Source of the DNA: Paramacrobiotus metropolitanus
Taxonomy: Eukaryota; Tardigrada; Eutardigrada; Parachela; Macrobiotidae
Assembly (NCBI RefSeq): GCF_019649055.1
Contig: NW_026570227.1
Location: 1,674,001-1,738,000, forward strand
Direction of reading: 5' to 3'
Length of the DNA: 64,000 nucleotides
Positions 1-11,269 of this stretch are shown one piece after another. Numbering within the stretch: position 1 is the stretch's first letter; each line of letters begins with the position of its first letter. A program made the translations under genes and the position numbers. The notes beneath the pieces were generated by a model. That model was not told where the DNA came from, did no database searches, and saw nothing but the letters and a program-made list of their open reading frames with translations.

Positions 1-221
1 GACATAAGAAACGTCATCCTGCCAAGATGGCGGAGCGCCCTATTGTTCCGCGCAACCGAGGCAGCTCGATAAAATCCGGGCCGGCTGTTCGGCGACGCGT
101 GTGGGCGTCCGCACGTGCGACTCTTTATTAAATTGTGCCGGTTGCGGCAGACGGGACAGGAGGGTCCCGGTGTCGCGCAGAAAGGCGCTAGTGTGAAGAT
201 GATCGTGTTTCTGCTTTGCAG

Positions 222-1395
222 AGGAGGTGAAATCTCTGCAAAAGGTCCTGTTCGACTGCGAAATGGGCAGAGCCGACCTGGAGGAGGATTATGTGACACT
301 GGTGAGTGAAAGGTGACACTTTGTCCGTTGTGTGCGGCACCCCCTGGGGGGGTGACCTTCCTTTGTCAGGGTGGAGGGCTCAGTTTACGCTTGACATATT
401 TTCCCGTTTGGTTGTGGGTGTTTTCGCGAAATGACGGGATATAAATGGGGTGGTGTATTTTTGGTGCCATTTTTCAACGTTAACCAGAAATTACCGGCGT
501 GTCGAGTTAAAAACGGAACTGTAGTATTTTTTCAAAGTTAATCCGTATAAACTGAACATAAGAAGAAATAAATTTAAATTTCTGAACGTTGTATTATCGA
601 GTTTAGCAGGTGTGTATCTAATAGTAAATGCAGGTTTTTTAGTAAAAGAATAAAATTTATTTACAAATTAAATTTGCTTGTGTGACTTTAACATCGACAA
701 CACGCATGGGTATTTTAGTTTTATTTTATTTTTGCGTATTTAAAATTTGAAATGCTCTTTTATGAACGTTTAAACATTCTGGATGATTATGTAGTTAAAC
801 AAAACATTTACTTATTTAAAATACCGAATCCCAGTTTTATGTATTAAATTTTTGAAGCAATAATTGCATGCGCTGTCGCAGTACTTGATAAATAATTTAT
901 GTATCGTGAAAACTTCAAAGTTGAACATTTGCAGTCGAAGAAAAGTCAGGGACTTCCGGTGCTTAAAACAGGTGCCACTACTCGTTCTGGCAGCCTAACG
1001 CGAATTTTATCCTGCCAGTTTTCGAAAACAAAACCGTTCTTTTCCTTTGATTTTCATCCCAGAAAAAACGCTATCTATTTTACAAAAATTCAGAATAAAT
1101 TATCAGCAACTATTCAGCGTGTTTGAGCCAGATTCGTTAGAAGCCAACCGATTTTTCTTTTACCTCATGTAGAAAAATGCGACGTAGATCGAATGTGAAA
1201 TACCTCGAGCGTTCAAAATTTTACTTAATCTGTGGATTATTTTTTCTGTATAAATTTGATTTTATTAATTAAACATATTTTCGTTAATTTTCTTAATAAT
1301 TAAAATTAATTATATTGCAGATCCGAACGTTCCAGCAGCTGAGTGCAGGACGCCAGGCGGATGCCGGTGCAGCGTTTGGCGACGCCGCGTTGTAG
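222..1395 (+). CDS. 3' end of an unidentified gene (last two exons)
   Basis: Two exons join in frame: 222-301 (after an AG at 220-221, before GTGAGT) and 1321-1395 (after TATATTGCAG), ending in TAG at 1393-1395. Together they give about 50 residues, including CEMGRADLEEDYVTL and IRTFQQLSAGRQ, which look like the end of a helical or coiled-coil protein. The first exon begins with the last two bases of a split codon, so at least one upstream exon exists. An ATG at 27 (MAERPIVPRNRG) with no good donor before its stop might be the first exon, or the gene may start outside the window. I do not recognise the family. The 1-kb intron between the exons shows no other gene. Confidence 0.5.
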
Positions 1396-3270
1396 CGGTG
1401 CATGACAAATTCAGTTAATCATGGCGCTTTCTCGTCTTTCCCATTGTGTTCAACTGGTCCCGCGAATCAAAGACTACACACTAACCAATCACTTGCCCTT
1501 CAATCTCACGGGTCATAATCGTTTTTTTAACTGTATCTCGCTTGTCGCCGGTAGATTGATGAGGGCGTTGTGTAAATAATCCATTTTAATCATTTTCCTA
1601 ATAATTGTTTCTGATTTTACTGTACAGTGTGCGCAATGCAATAACGGTCGGTGTTTTTATTTTTAACCAGCAATTTAATGGCTGTTTTTTTCGCTTGAAT
1701 TCCCCGGTGCTTTTTCTGCTGCCGTCATACGCATCGGCGATAAAAGCATTGTGGAGATTTTATAACGTTCATAAAAGCGGATAAAAATTATATGGGTGTA
1801 GAGAAATACGGTCCGCGTGATTTGCGCCGAAAGCGGGGTTAAACAACCGCAATGGCAACATTTTAAGCACCGGTGTGTGGTGTGATTGTGATGGGCCGCC
1901 GCGGGCGGATTGCACGGCATCCCCGCCGCGGGACAAACAAACGCGGGATGATTAACCGTGCAGCCGATTTACAACACCATACTGGATGGAAATTTGCCGG
2001 CTTCGCGAAGTTTTACTGGAACTAAAAAAGCAGAAATCGGCCAGTCGGTTCGCGGTTGAATAATTGATTTAAAATCAACAAACAACGTGCAACAGGAACG
2101 CAATTCGCATCCGATGCGCAATGCGCATAAATCGCCGGCACTTTTTTATTCTGTAAATCAGTTGGCTATTTAGCAGGCTAAAGTTTCGTCCGTTATCGGA
2201 ATTAACCAGACTACAATTTTGGAATAACAATCGCGGAAATCGACTGGTCGCTTCGCAGTTCAAAAATTGAATAATAAAAGAAAAAAGTAGTGCAACAGGA
2301 ACACATCGGATGCGCATAAATCGCCGGCACTTTTTTACTCTGTAAATCAGTTGGCTATTTAGCAGGCTAGAGTTTCGTCCGTTATCGAATTTAACCAGAC
2401 TACAATTTCGGAATAAAAAAGCGGGAATCGATCAGTCGGTTCGTGGTTTAAAAATTGAATAATTAAAATAAACAAGCAGTGTGCAACAGGAACACATCGG
2501 ATGCGCATGAATCGCCGGCATTTTTTTTCTGTAAATCAGTTGGCTGTTTAGCAGGCTAGAGTTTCGTCCGTTATCGGAATTAACCAGACTACAGTTTCGG
2601 AATGAAAACGTGGCAATCGGTGAGCCGGTCCGCGGTTGAAAAATTGAATAATAAAATCAACAAACATCATGCAACAAGAACACTTCCAATGCGCATAAAT
2701 CGCCGGCACAGAATTCGAACAGAGAAGCGCCGGTTTGCGCAGTATCACACGTTAAAACGTAACATCAACGTTTTTTAGTAAAGGCAGCAGAAAATTCGGA
2801 AAATATTTGAAGTGGTCTCTTTGACCGAAAAAGCAAGAAAATGCGAGCAACCGGTGTGAGGAGCGTCTCCGGTTTCCGGTCAAGCAGCGGCGACCGGCGC
2901 ACGTGAGCGGGCAGTGCGCGTGCCCGCCGCTGAATCAACGCGACCCAGCCGCTGCGCACTCGAACAACGCAAGGTTGTTTTACGGGCCCATACGTTGAAA
3001 ACGCTGGCTGCGCTCATAAAACTTGCCCTAACATGTCACCGCTTGACACCGACGTGCCGCGGGCAGCGTTCAGCAATTTCACTTGCTATCGGTGCGCAAA
3101 TATCCACTTATTCGGACGATACAATATATTTTCCGCTGATCCAGTCTCGCGGCAGTTATGCGTGTTAATCGTCCGCTGCACTCACTCCCCGGGACGCGGT
3201 GGTGTTCCCGTTTTGATCATCCTGTTTTTAAGCGGCCGCTAGTAACCATTTGTTGAGCGGCCGCTCCATC
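1396..3270. other. intergenic region before the first Kv1 gene
   Basis: No convincing exon is visible on either strand. The stretch holds the 189-bp tandem repeat listed separately and, just before the Kv1 start codon, two copies of the palindrome AGCGGCCGCT (3231-3240 and 3256-3265). The last few hundred bases should contain the promoter and 5' leader of the Kv1 gene, but no TATA box is evident. Confidence 0.5.
2020..2720. repeat. 189-bp tandem repeat, about 3.7 copies
   Basis: The phrase GTTGGCTATTTAGCAGGCTA recurs at 2161, 2350 and (one change) 2539, a spacing of exactly 189 bp each time. Other landmarks, such as AAATCGCCGGCA and CAACAGGAAC, recur with similar spacing. Copies differ by scattered substitutions and small indels, so the array is not brand new. 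A partial copy in the opposite orientation lies at about 43800-43885, so the unit also occurs dispersed and may derive from a mobile element. Confidence 0.85.
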
Positions 3271-6200
3271 ATGGCGATGAACGCCGCACTGGAAGCCGGC
3301 GCGGCGTCGGGCGTGGCCGGCAGTATCCAGGATCTCAGCGGGGTCGGGCGGACATCCCGGAGCTCGGTGTCCGGGCCGCCGCCCGGCCGGCGGAATAGTT
3401 CCTTCGTGCGGAATACGTCGTTTGTGCGCAACGGCTCCTTTGGGCGGTTCGACACGGAGGATGTGTTTGAGCGGTCAGCGCGGATTACGCTGAATATCGC
3501 CGGGGTGCGCTTCGATGTGCCGTTGGCGGTGCTGACCAAGTATCCCGAGACGCTGCTGGGGAATCCGCTGCGGTTCCGCCGGCATTATGACGCCACGAAG
3601 GACGAGTACTATTTCAACCGGGATCGCGCGTGTTTTGAGGCGATCCTCCAGTATTATCAGAGCGGTGCGTTATATATAATTTTGATTAATCTGTCTACCT
3701 GATTATTGAGAAAACACATAGAACACCAGGGATCGCAATGCTTTGTTTTAATTAGACAGCCGGAATCTCACTGACTCGCCGCATAAGTTTTTGTTTAATA
3801 TAAAACCGTCTTTTCAAACAGTAAAACTTCTTTTCAACTTTATAAGTGAGAATAATTCATTAAAAAAGTAAAAAGCGTTGTATTCTTGAATTGCATTTTT
3901 AATCGTAATTAATTTATCGTGCGACAATTTCTTATTGGTAAAATTTTTATCACCAAATGAAATTATTATACCAAATTACGACGAAGCCAAATACGGGAAG
4001 CATTGCTTTTTATTGGAAAATTAAATGTTAAGTAAATGGTTTACTGACAAGTTTTCGGAACTAATAATACAGTATTACTTAATCAATTTTATCGCACCGG
4101 TGTTTTACCGATGTACTGTATATTTTTCCTCGTTATGTTATATGCGTAAGCGTCAGGCGGTAACGGCTATTTCCTGGAATACTTGCAAATTGCGCAAATA
4201 AGTAAATATTTGTGGTAATGCTGCAGCAGTATTTGTCAAGTATATGTACCTGCATTTTTATGTCCCATGCTCCGTTTTCGACGGTTTATTTAGGAGAAAC
4301 CATGCATGTAACGCGGCAAGCGAATACCTGAGTATTTCGGTTGTTGGCCCGCGGCAATTTGCGATTAGAAAATCGTTAATCTTATCCTAGAATTTTATGA
4401 CATGTTTAATGACTTGTACCGTGTTTTAAATAAATAATATTTCGCAGCATAATTAATTTTAAACACTGATTTTAAAACATAGCGAAGAGATTCAGTGTAT
4501 AAAAATTGTTTAAAAACATTTTAGCGCCGCGAGGCTACTTTTGAGAACGTTGTAATGGAAAGATAATTCTTGTATCTTTTGCGCAGATTGTAAAGTTTCT
4601 TTGAAATTATGTGTAGGCCGAATATTTTCGTCAATTTTGTCGATCTGGAAGTTTAACGGAAACGATGGGCCTAACCTCGTAAATCATATGGTAAATCTAC
4701 TGTACATGAATCCGTATATGACGACGAAAATAAAATCGTTTCTCCACGCTTGAGCAAAGCCTTCCGCGAAAAACTACCTTTTACAATCATTTAACTATCT
4801 TTTACGATTGTGTCATATTTCGGCCCAGTGCAACATGCAGCGAGCGCTCGCGGCATGACAACAACCGATCGACGTGCGGCAGCGTGCTTTGCTAGGGTGG
4901 TGTGCATTATGTAAAGGTCATGCCATTTTAATTACGTAATTAATTCAGTTTTTTCATATAAGAATCCAGTATTATTGAGGTTTTAATTATTATTAACATT
5001 AACTAATTTTTAATTATATAAAATAAATTAATTTAAATAATATTATTATTTAGTATTATTATTAAATTAAATACATACATAATTTATAGCATTAGTTAAC
5101 AATAGTATAATTAATGGGGATGCGTTGTGAAGTGCAGGTCAGCTGCGGCGACCGGCCAGCGCCCGTCTGGACACCTTCGTGCAGGAGGTGCGCTTCTTCG
5201 ACCTGGGCCACGAGGCCCTGGTGGCCTTCTGCCAGGACCTTCTGCCAGGACGAGGGCTTCTTCATCGAGAAGCCGGTGCCCCTACCTCGACACCCGCTGC
5301 AGCGCCGCGTCTGGCAGATCGTCGAAGTCCCCCACAGCTCCGTGTGGGCCAAGTGCTTCGCCATCACCTCCATGCTCTTCATCGTCCTCTCCATCTTCGT
5401 CTTCTGCATCGACACCCTCCCGCAGTTCCGCGACCACGCCCACCACCACCCGCCGCGGGCGGAGGGCGTGACTTTTGCTCCCCGGGAGGTCGCGAACATC
5501 AACACCGCCTCAGAAGTAGTGACCTTTAGCCCCGGGAACGTCGGCACCATCTCGGAGGTGGTGACCTTTATGCCCGGTAATGTCAGCGCGCGCTTGGAGG
5601 TGGTGACCTTTCCTTCTGGCACCGTCAGTCCGCTTCCGGAGGGCCTCCCGCGCGGCTACGCCCAGTTCCAGCGTCCGCTGTTCATCGCCGAGACGGTGTG
5701 CATCGGGTGGTTCACCCTGGAGTTCATCCTGCGCGCCCTAACCTGTCCCAGCAAGCGCAAATTCATCCGCGCTCCCCTGGAGATCATCGACGTCCTGGCC
5801 GTGATCCCCTACTACATCCACCTGATCATTATCCTGGCCGCGCTGCGCAACAGCCAGGACGCGGTGCGGGAGGGTGGGGTGCTGCTCATCCTGCGGATCT
5901 TGCGGCTGGTGCGGGTCTTCCGCATCTTCAAGTTGAGCCGGTACTCGCGGGGCCTGCAGATGTTGGGACAGACGTTCTGGATGTCCATCCGGGAGTTGGG
6001 GCTGTTGCTGCTGTTCCTGGGGATGGGCGTGATATTGTTCAGTTCGGCGGTGTATTACGCCGAACAGGGATATGAGGACACGCAGCTGACCAGTATTCCG
6101 GAGGCGTTCTGGTGGGCTATCGTCACCAGTAAGTAATTCATGGCGTATATATGGCATTTAACCCAAAGGTCACTTTTACATATGCCATTTAGCCGAAAAG

Positions 6201-7073
6201 TCAAACGCATATATATAATACATTTTTTCGTTTTTTTTTTATTTTGAAAAAAAATAAATATAAATTTTGTTATTAAAGCAGAACAGGTGAAACCTAGAAA
6301 AACTGTTTTCTTCAGTTTAAAAAACGTTGACCTTTTTTCGTTCCGACTTTAACCGGACTGTTTTGTTTCATGGGTCAATCCGCGAATTAACTGGAAAGGC
6401 GCGTTCTACTGTTTTTCTTAAGCAACGTTTTAGTTTGGCTGTCGTCAACGAAAATGGTACGACTTTTTGAAGTATTCTCCCTTTAGAACAACGGAGACCA
6501 CAAATTCTGATGGCCTTTTAAATTTTTAAATTATAACGGTGAATTGCGCCTGTTAAAAACGATGAAAAATCGGGAAAAATAAATAAAAAAATCGTACATC
6601 CTGTTAGCGTTTATTTGTGATTGCAGTGACCACCGTGGGTTACGGTGACGTCTCCCCGAAAACGGTCTTCGGGAAGATCGTCGGCTCGGCATGCGCCATC
6701 TCCGGTTTAATCGTGGTGGCGCTGCCGGTGCCCATCATCGTCTCCAAGTTCAACACCGTCTACCAGCGTACGTAGATCTCCGCTCGCGGGGTTATTAAGA
6801 AAGCGTGTGCTTTGTCATATACTTGTATAAATCTCGGTTGAAAAGATACCGGATGCGCCTGTCACTGTAAAACAGCTGATTGTTGAAAAATGAAAACTCA
6901 ATTGGTTTGTGGCTGCAGGCGAGGCCGATCGGGTACAGATGGAGGAGATCTTGGCGGACATTCTCAAGCCGCACGACGTCCCCGTGCTCAAAAGGCAGAC
7001 CTACAAACCCACCTCCAACGGTCGGATCGCTGAATTCCACATTGAAATTGAGCCGATCATCGAGGAAAAATAA
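3271..7073 (+). CDS. Shaker-type (Kv1) voltage-gated potassium channel, copy A, with a 13-bp frameshifting duplication
   Basis: Four exons: 3271-3664, 5138-6128, 6627-6767, 6919-7073, with intron phases 1, 1, 1. The product is a Kv1 alpha subunit, which forms tetrameric plasma-membrane channels giving delayed K+ currents. Visible in order: a Ser/Arg-rich N terminus with RRNSS; the T1 tetramerisation domain ([14 protein letters not shown] to [17 protein letters not shown]-like); S1 ([18 protein letters not shown]); an S1-S2 linker of four repeats; S4 with arginines every third residue ([17 protein letters not shown]); the filter TTVGYGD split across the exon 2/3 border; and the S6 PVP motif. 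In exon 2 the 13-mer CTTCTGCCAGGAC is exactly duplicated (5226-5238 and 5239-5251), shifting the frame between T1 and S1; the frame downstream is open to the exon end. The ATG at 3271 fits paralogue B. Either a real lesion, an allele, or an assembly error. The C terminus lacks the usual PDZ ligand. Confidence 0.88.
5462..5638 (+). repeat. four in-frame repeats in the S1-S2 linker of Kv1 copy A
   Basis: Units start at 5462 (51 bp), 5513, 5555 and 5597 (42 bp each). They encode [45 protein letters not shown] and [14 protein letters not shown]. All lie in the extracellular S1-S2 loop; unit 3 holds an N-glycosylation sequon (NVS). Copy B has a shorter, non-repetitive loop with two sequons (NRT, NRS). 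Confidence 0.9.
6296..6482 (+). repeat. interspersed repeat family R2, copy in intron 2 of Kv1 copy A
   Basis: This piece resembles sequences at about 38405-38660, 41890-42170 and, reversed, 42290-42450 and 42707-42800. Shared landmarks are AACTGG(A/G)(A/G)A(A/G)GCGCGTTCTACTG, AAGCA(A/G)CGTTTTAGT and a nearby TTTCATGGG. No coding capacity is seen. It is a diverged mobile-element remnant of unknown class. Confidence 0.6.
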
Positions 7074-7470
7074 ACAGAAAAAATTCGTTTAAATATTGAT
7101 GAAGCATATTAGCAAAATGCTCTGATAAGCAACGATGAAAAAGAATTTGGCAAATATCCAATCTCAACTGCTTTGATAAAAACCACAGATCTTTCATTGT
7201 ACACTTTCTCTCCCAGATTCTCTATTAATGCGTATGTCTTGCGTAACGGGTTGCCTATTGCATAACAATAAAAGTGCACATCGAAATCGAGCCGATCCTT
7301 AACGAAAAATAACTAAAAAATGGTCTACAAAACAGATAAGTAGTAACAAAATGCTCTGATGAGCAACGATGAAAAATATTAAATCTCAAAATGTTTTTCG
7401 CTATTAAAAATTGTAGAGCTTTCACTGTGCACTTTCTCTAACAGATTCTCAGTGAAATAAATGCTTATTG
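7037..7470 (+). repeat. tandem duplication of the Kv1 copy A 3' end
   Basis: The last coding bases and the 3' flank (from 7038) are repeated 239 bp further on (from 7277). The second copy keeps CACATCGAAATCGAGCCGAT, a following GAAAAATAA stop, AAAATGCTCTGAT, AGCAACGATGAAAAA and CACTTTCTCT. It encodes HIEIEPILNEK, close to [11 protein letters not shown] at the channel's C terminus. No good splice acceptor precedes it, so it is more likely a remnant than an alternative last exon. Confidence 0.75.
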
Positions 7471-8189
7471 GTTACGCAACAGGTTGCACGGGGTGGCTGA
7501 ATAAAATATTATAAGTATATTCACCGCGCTTTTTTATTGCGAAGTGTACACGAAAATTACCTGTTTGCCAATCATCAAATCCGCAGCATATTTACTCTTC
7601 TCACAATGCACAGCGCGTGTGAATTATCCGTTTCCATTTACCGCTTATCGTGTATATATTCTGCACAAACCTGTTCTTTCCGCCTTTATACCGTTTAAAT
7701 ACAGCGGATGACAATGCCCGCAGCGGCACAGCTGACAGCGCCGTTATATACGGCTGTTAATTTCAGGTACAAAGTACACCGAACAGATACCCATCGTGAT
7801 CACGTACACGCACTCCAAAAGCGAAGGTTTTACCTTAAAGAAACCGAGGTCGGTAGCGGAAGTACGAGACAGCACTTGACACTACTTTTTTCCCGGCTCA
7901 AACAACATTATCATGTACATTGTTATGCTGGCGCAGCATGTCGCGGTATATGGCTGCAAGCCGTTAAGTAATAATCTTTTCATCCTTTCTCGTTTTTCAA
8001 TCTTTTTATCTTGCACATGCTGCGAGCGTCTCCAGCTGCGTTAAGCGTTGCATACGTTTTTAGATACGGAATGTATGCATTCGAGCGGAAGTGACCATTG
8101 GAGCTTTCTAGACTCGTTCAGCATATAACAACCAACTCGGAACTGGCGCAAACCATCGGAGCTTTCTAGACACCGGCATTTTTTGGAAA
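7471..8189. other. intergenic and 5' region of Kv1 copy B
   Basis: No exon is supported here. Just upstream of the copy B start, the 14-mer GGAGCTTTCTAGAC occurs twice, at about 8100 and 8159, a 59-bp spacing. It may be part of a duplicated leader or promoter element. Confidence 0.4.
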
Positions 8190-11100
8190 ATGGCGATGAG
8201 CGTGCGCAACGCCGTGCTGAGCACATCCAGCGACTGGAGCAATAAGAGCGGCAGTGTCCAGGATGTCCGCGGCGTAGGGGCAGTGGGCGCGCGGGCCTCG
8301 CTGCACAGCACCCACAGCGGTTTGCACCTGGCCAATCTCAGTGTGCCCAGTTTCCCGGCGCGCCGCAACAGCTCCTTCTTGCGCTACGAGGCCGCCATGC
8401 GCGAGGCGGAGGAGCGGGTGGTGCTGAATGTGGCCGGCATGAAGTATGATGTTCTGCTGGGGATGTTGTCCCGTTTCCCGGATACATTGCTGGGGAATAC
8501 CCTGCGTCTGCACAAACACTACGATCCGGCGCGGGATGAGTATTACTTTAACCGGGATCGGATGTGCTTCGAAGCTATTCTGCAGTATTATCAGACAGGT
8601 GAGTGCAATGCAAAATTAATATTATAAGGATGGTGGATGCATCATATACAAAATGTAACGAATGTGCATGCATATTGTACATACGCATGCAGGGTATATT
8701 GTACATATGCAAGTATACAGATTATATTTGATATATATGCATATGTACAGAATATATTCAATATAAGTATATGCATGTTTGCGTAAAGTATGTACAGAAT
8801 ATATACTTTATTGTGCATTTTTATATATATATATATAAATGCATATATACAAAAATAACAAGATACCCTATGTATAGAACCTGCACACTTCTGTGCATAT
8901 ACACAGAATATTTACGATATCGTTATATGCATACATATTAATATCGTCATAGGCATATATCCAGGTGCAGAATATATGGTTGTTGGCCGTGGCTCCAAGG
9001 CATACTGGTAAAATGTATACGAAAACCTGAATATGTAGAGCACTTTTTGCCCATTTTCAAGCATTCAGTACTTAATTTTGTCAGCGGTATGGTGGGTGCT
9101 TCTATGACGATTTATCTGCAGCAATAATTTCGTGATGACAATCAAAACATGACCACCGTTTACAGTGTGCACAACGTGCAGTTATCTGTTGCACATGACT
9201 CTTTAGAATCACGATTACGTTGTTCAAGATCGATGCATATCTAACAATGAGCCCACTGTGGCCTTATCTTGCCTAAATTAAACCACTATACAGCTCTGTA
9301 TGTACAATTTTTCTGAACTGCCTGCTTATTTAATGAAATCTAATCTACTTCATTAGGCAACAGCCGCCAGAATAACAGAAAGGTGCAATCGTGGTGTTAT
9401 TACATCATAATAATTTTGATTAGCACGATTGGACCTTGTAACCTTTGTACCGTGGATTGGTTTTGCCAATCATAATACTGCATAAATAAAAGTTTCAGAT
9501 AATGAAAAATTGGATACTGGAAAACCGGATTCCAGCTGAAATACGAAACCTTATAAAAAATATAGTACAGCATATAAAAATATATAGTATATAAAAAAAA
9601 TTTATTTCTCAATATGTACAAAGCGAACTTCATAATCAAATGAAGAATTTTTCCCAATTTACATAAGAAGGGACTGTGCACATTACACTCCTAGCATTAC
9701 CACGCATACATCTCCAAACTTAAACGTTGAAACAACAAAATATAGTGTAGTTTGGTATTAGCGGTACTATAAAACCGTACGCAATGACCACTTAATTCAG
9801 TTTGGGCGTGGCTTCCCATGCAGGTCTATTGCGGCGGCCGCCCAACGTCCGTCTGGACATCTTCGTGGAGGAGGCGCGCTTCTTCCAGCTGGGCGCCGAC
9901 GCCTTCGCCCAGTTCTGCCAGGACGAGGGCTTCGAGCAAGAGAAACCCAAACCCCAACCCGCCAACCGCCTGCAGCGCGCCGTCTGGGACTTCGTCGAGC
10001 ACCCGCAGTCCTCCGCCGCCGCCAAATTCTTCGCCGTCCTCTCCATGCTGGTCATCGTCACCTCCATCGTCATCTTCTGCCTGGAGACCCTCCCGCAGTT
10101 CGAGGAGCCCGCCAACCGCACCAACTACGTCCCCAGTAACCGCAGCGCCCTGGCGGTCAGCGTCAGTCGGGGCTACGCGCAGTTCCGGGAGCCGCTCTTC
10201 ATCCTGGAGACGGTGTGCATCGCCTGGTTCACCCTGGAGTTTATATTACGGCTGGCAGCCTGCCCGGATAAGCGGCACTTTCTGAAACAGCCGCTAAACA
10301 TCATCGACATGATCGCCATCCTCCCGTACTACGTCGACCTGGTGGTGGTGCTGGTGGCGTTGCGCCGCGGGACGGACGCGGCGCGGGAGGGCGGGGTGCT
10401 TACCGTGCTGCGGATCTTGCGGCTGGTGCGGGTCTTCCGGATTTTCAAGCTGAGCCGGCACTCGCGGGGTCTGCAGATCCTGGGACAGACGTTCTGGATG
10501 TCCATCCGGGAGTTGGGACTCCTCCTGCTGTTCCTGGGGATCGGGGTGATTTTGTTCAGCAGCGCGGTGTATTATGCCGAACAGGGATACGAGGAGACGC
10601 AGTTCTCTAGTATCCCCGAGGCCTTCTGGTGGGCCATCGTCACCAGTAAGTGTGCCGGTGGTGTGACCTTTCTGACGACATAAGAACACATAAGAAAACC
10701 TAAGAAAACATAAGAAGACTTCCTTTATGCGTTCAGTGTATAAGTTTAAGTGAACCGAAACCTCGATGACCTTTGCAGTGACCACCGTGGGGTACGGCGA
10801 CGTGGCGCCCAAGGCGGTGTTCGGCAAGATGGTGGGGACGGCGTGCGCCGTGTCGGGACTGATCGCCGTGGCGCTGCCGGTGCCCATCATCGTGGCCAAC
10901 TTCAACACCATCTACCAGAGTAAGTGCACAAGCTATCTGTAGGTCAGCTGTGCGGGAACGCTGATTGACACTAGGCATACTGGGGTAAAAAGAATGTCTG
11001 TGCGTATGAGTGAATGTTTTTCCCATACTTACTTTAGATGATTATTACAAATAATTGGTAACACTTACCGGAAAACAGGGGAACGCAGCCGGACGGAGAT

Positions 11101-11269
11101 GGAGGAGGTGTTCGGGGACATCTTCCAGGTGCCGGAGGCGGCGCCGGGCGAGCAGCAGGAGCTGACCAAATCCGTCGACAAAGCGCAGTACACGCATGCC
11201 ACCCATAACGGCCGCAAGGCCGACTTCCGCCGTGAGACGGCGCCCATTCTGGAGGAGAACTCCCGCTGA
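8190..11269 (+). CDS. Shaker-type (Kv1) voltage-gated potassium channel, copy B (intact)
   Basis: Four exons: 8190-8598, 9824-10645, 10779-10919, 11079-11269. All junctions keep frame, giving 520 residues, a normal Kv1 length. Order of features: N terminus with RRNSSFLR (a PKA-type RRxS site); T1 domain (VLNVAGMKYDVLLGML to [18 protein letters not shown]) continuing into LLRRPPNVRLDIFVEE; S1 (LSMLVIVTSIVIFCLETLPQF); an S1-S2 loop with two N-glycosylation sequons; S4 ([20 protein letters not shown]); the S4-S5 linker and S5; the filter TTVGYGD; and PVPIIVANFN in S6. Exon borders, phases and the 141-bp third exon are identical to copy A, so the two arose by tandem duplication of the whole gene. 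The cytoplasmic tail is short and ends EENSR, without the usual PDZ ligand. As an intact copy it can be expected to form functional channels alone or with copy A. Confidence 0.93.
8640..9000. repeat. degenerate ATGCATAT/GTACAGAATAT low-complexity tract in Kv1 copy B intron 1
   Basis: The first 350 bp of the intron are built from short variants of CATATGCAT, GTACAGAATAT and an (AT)n run at 8822-8838. Alternating purine-pyrimidine steps are frequent. No coding or RNA gene is seen. Confidence 0.6.
9598..9672. repeat. interspersed repeat family R4, copy 1
   Basis: TTATTTCTCAATATGTACAA, followed by GCGA(A/G)CTTC and ATCAAATGAAGAATTT, matches 59138-59215 inside an intron of the PPM1G gene. The second copy has a 14-bp addition. 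Only these two copies are seen in the window. Confidence 0.7.

Noticed and set aside
7268-7312. Alternative last exon of Kv1 copy A
   Set aside because: The duplicated HIEIEPI stretch lacks a convincing upstream acceptor, so it is listed as a duplication only.
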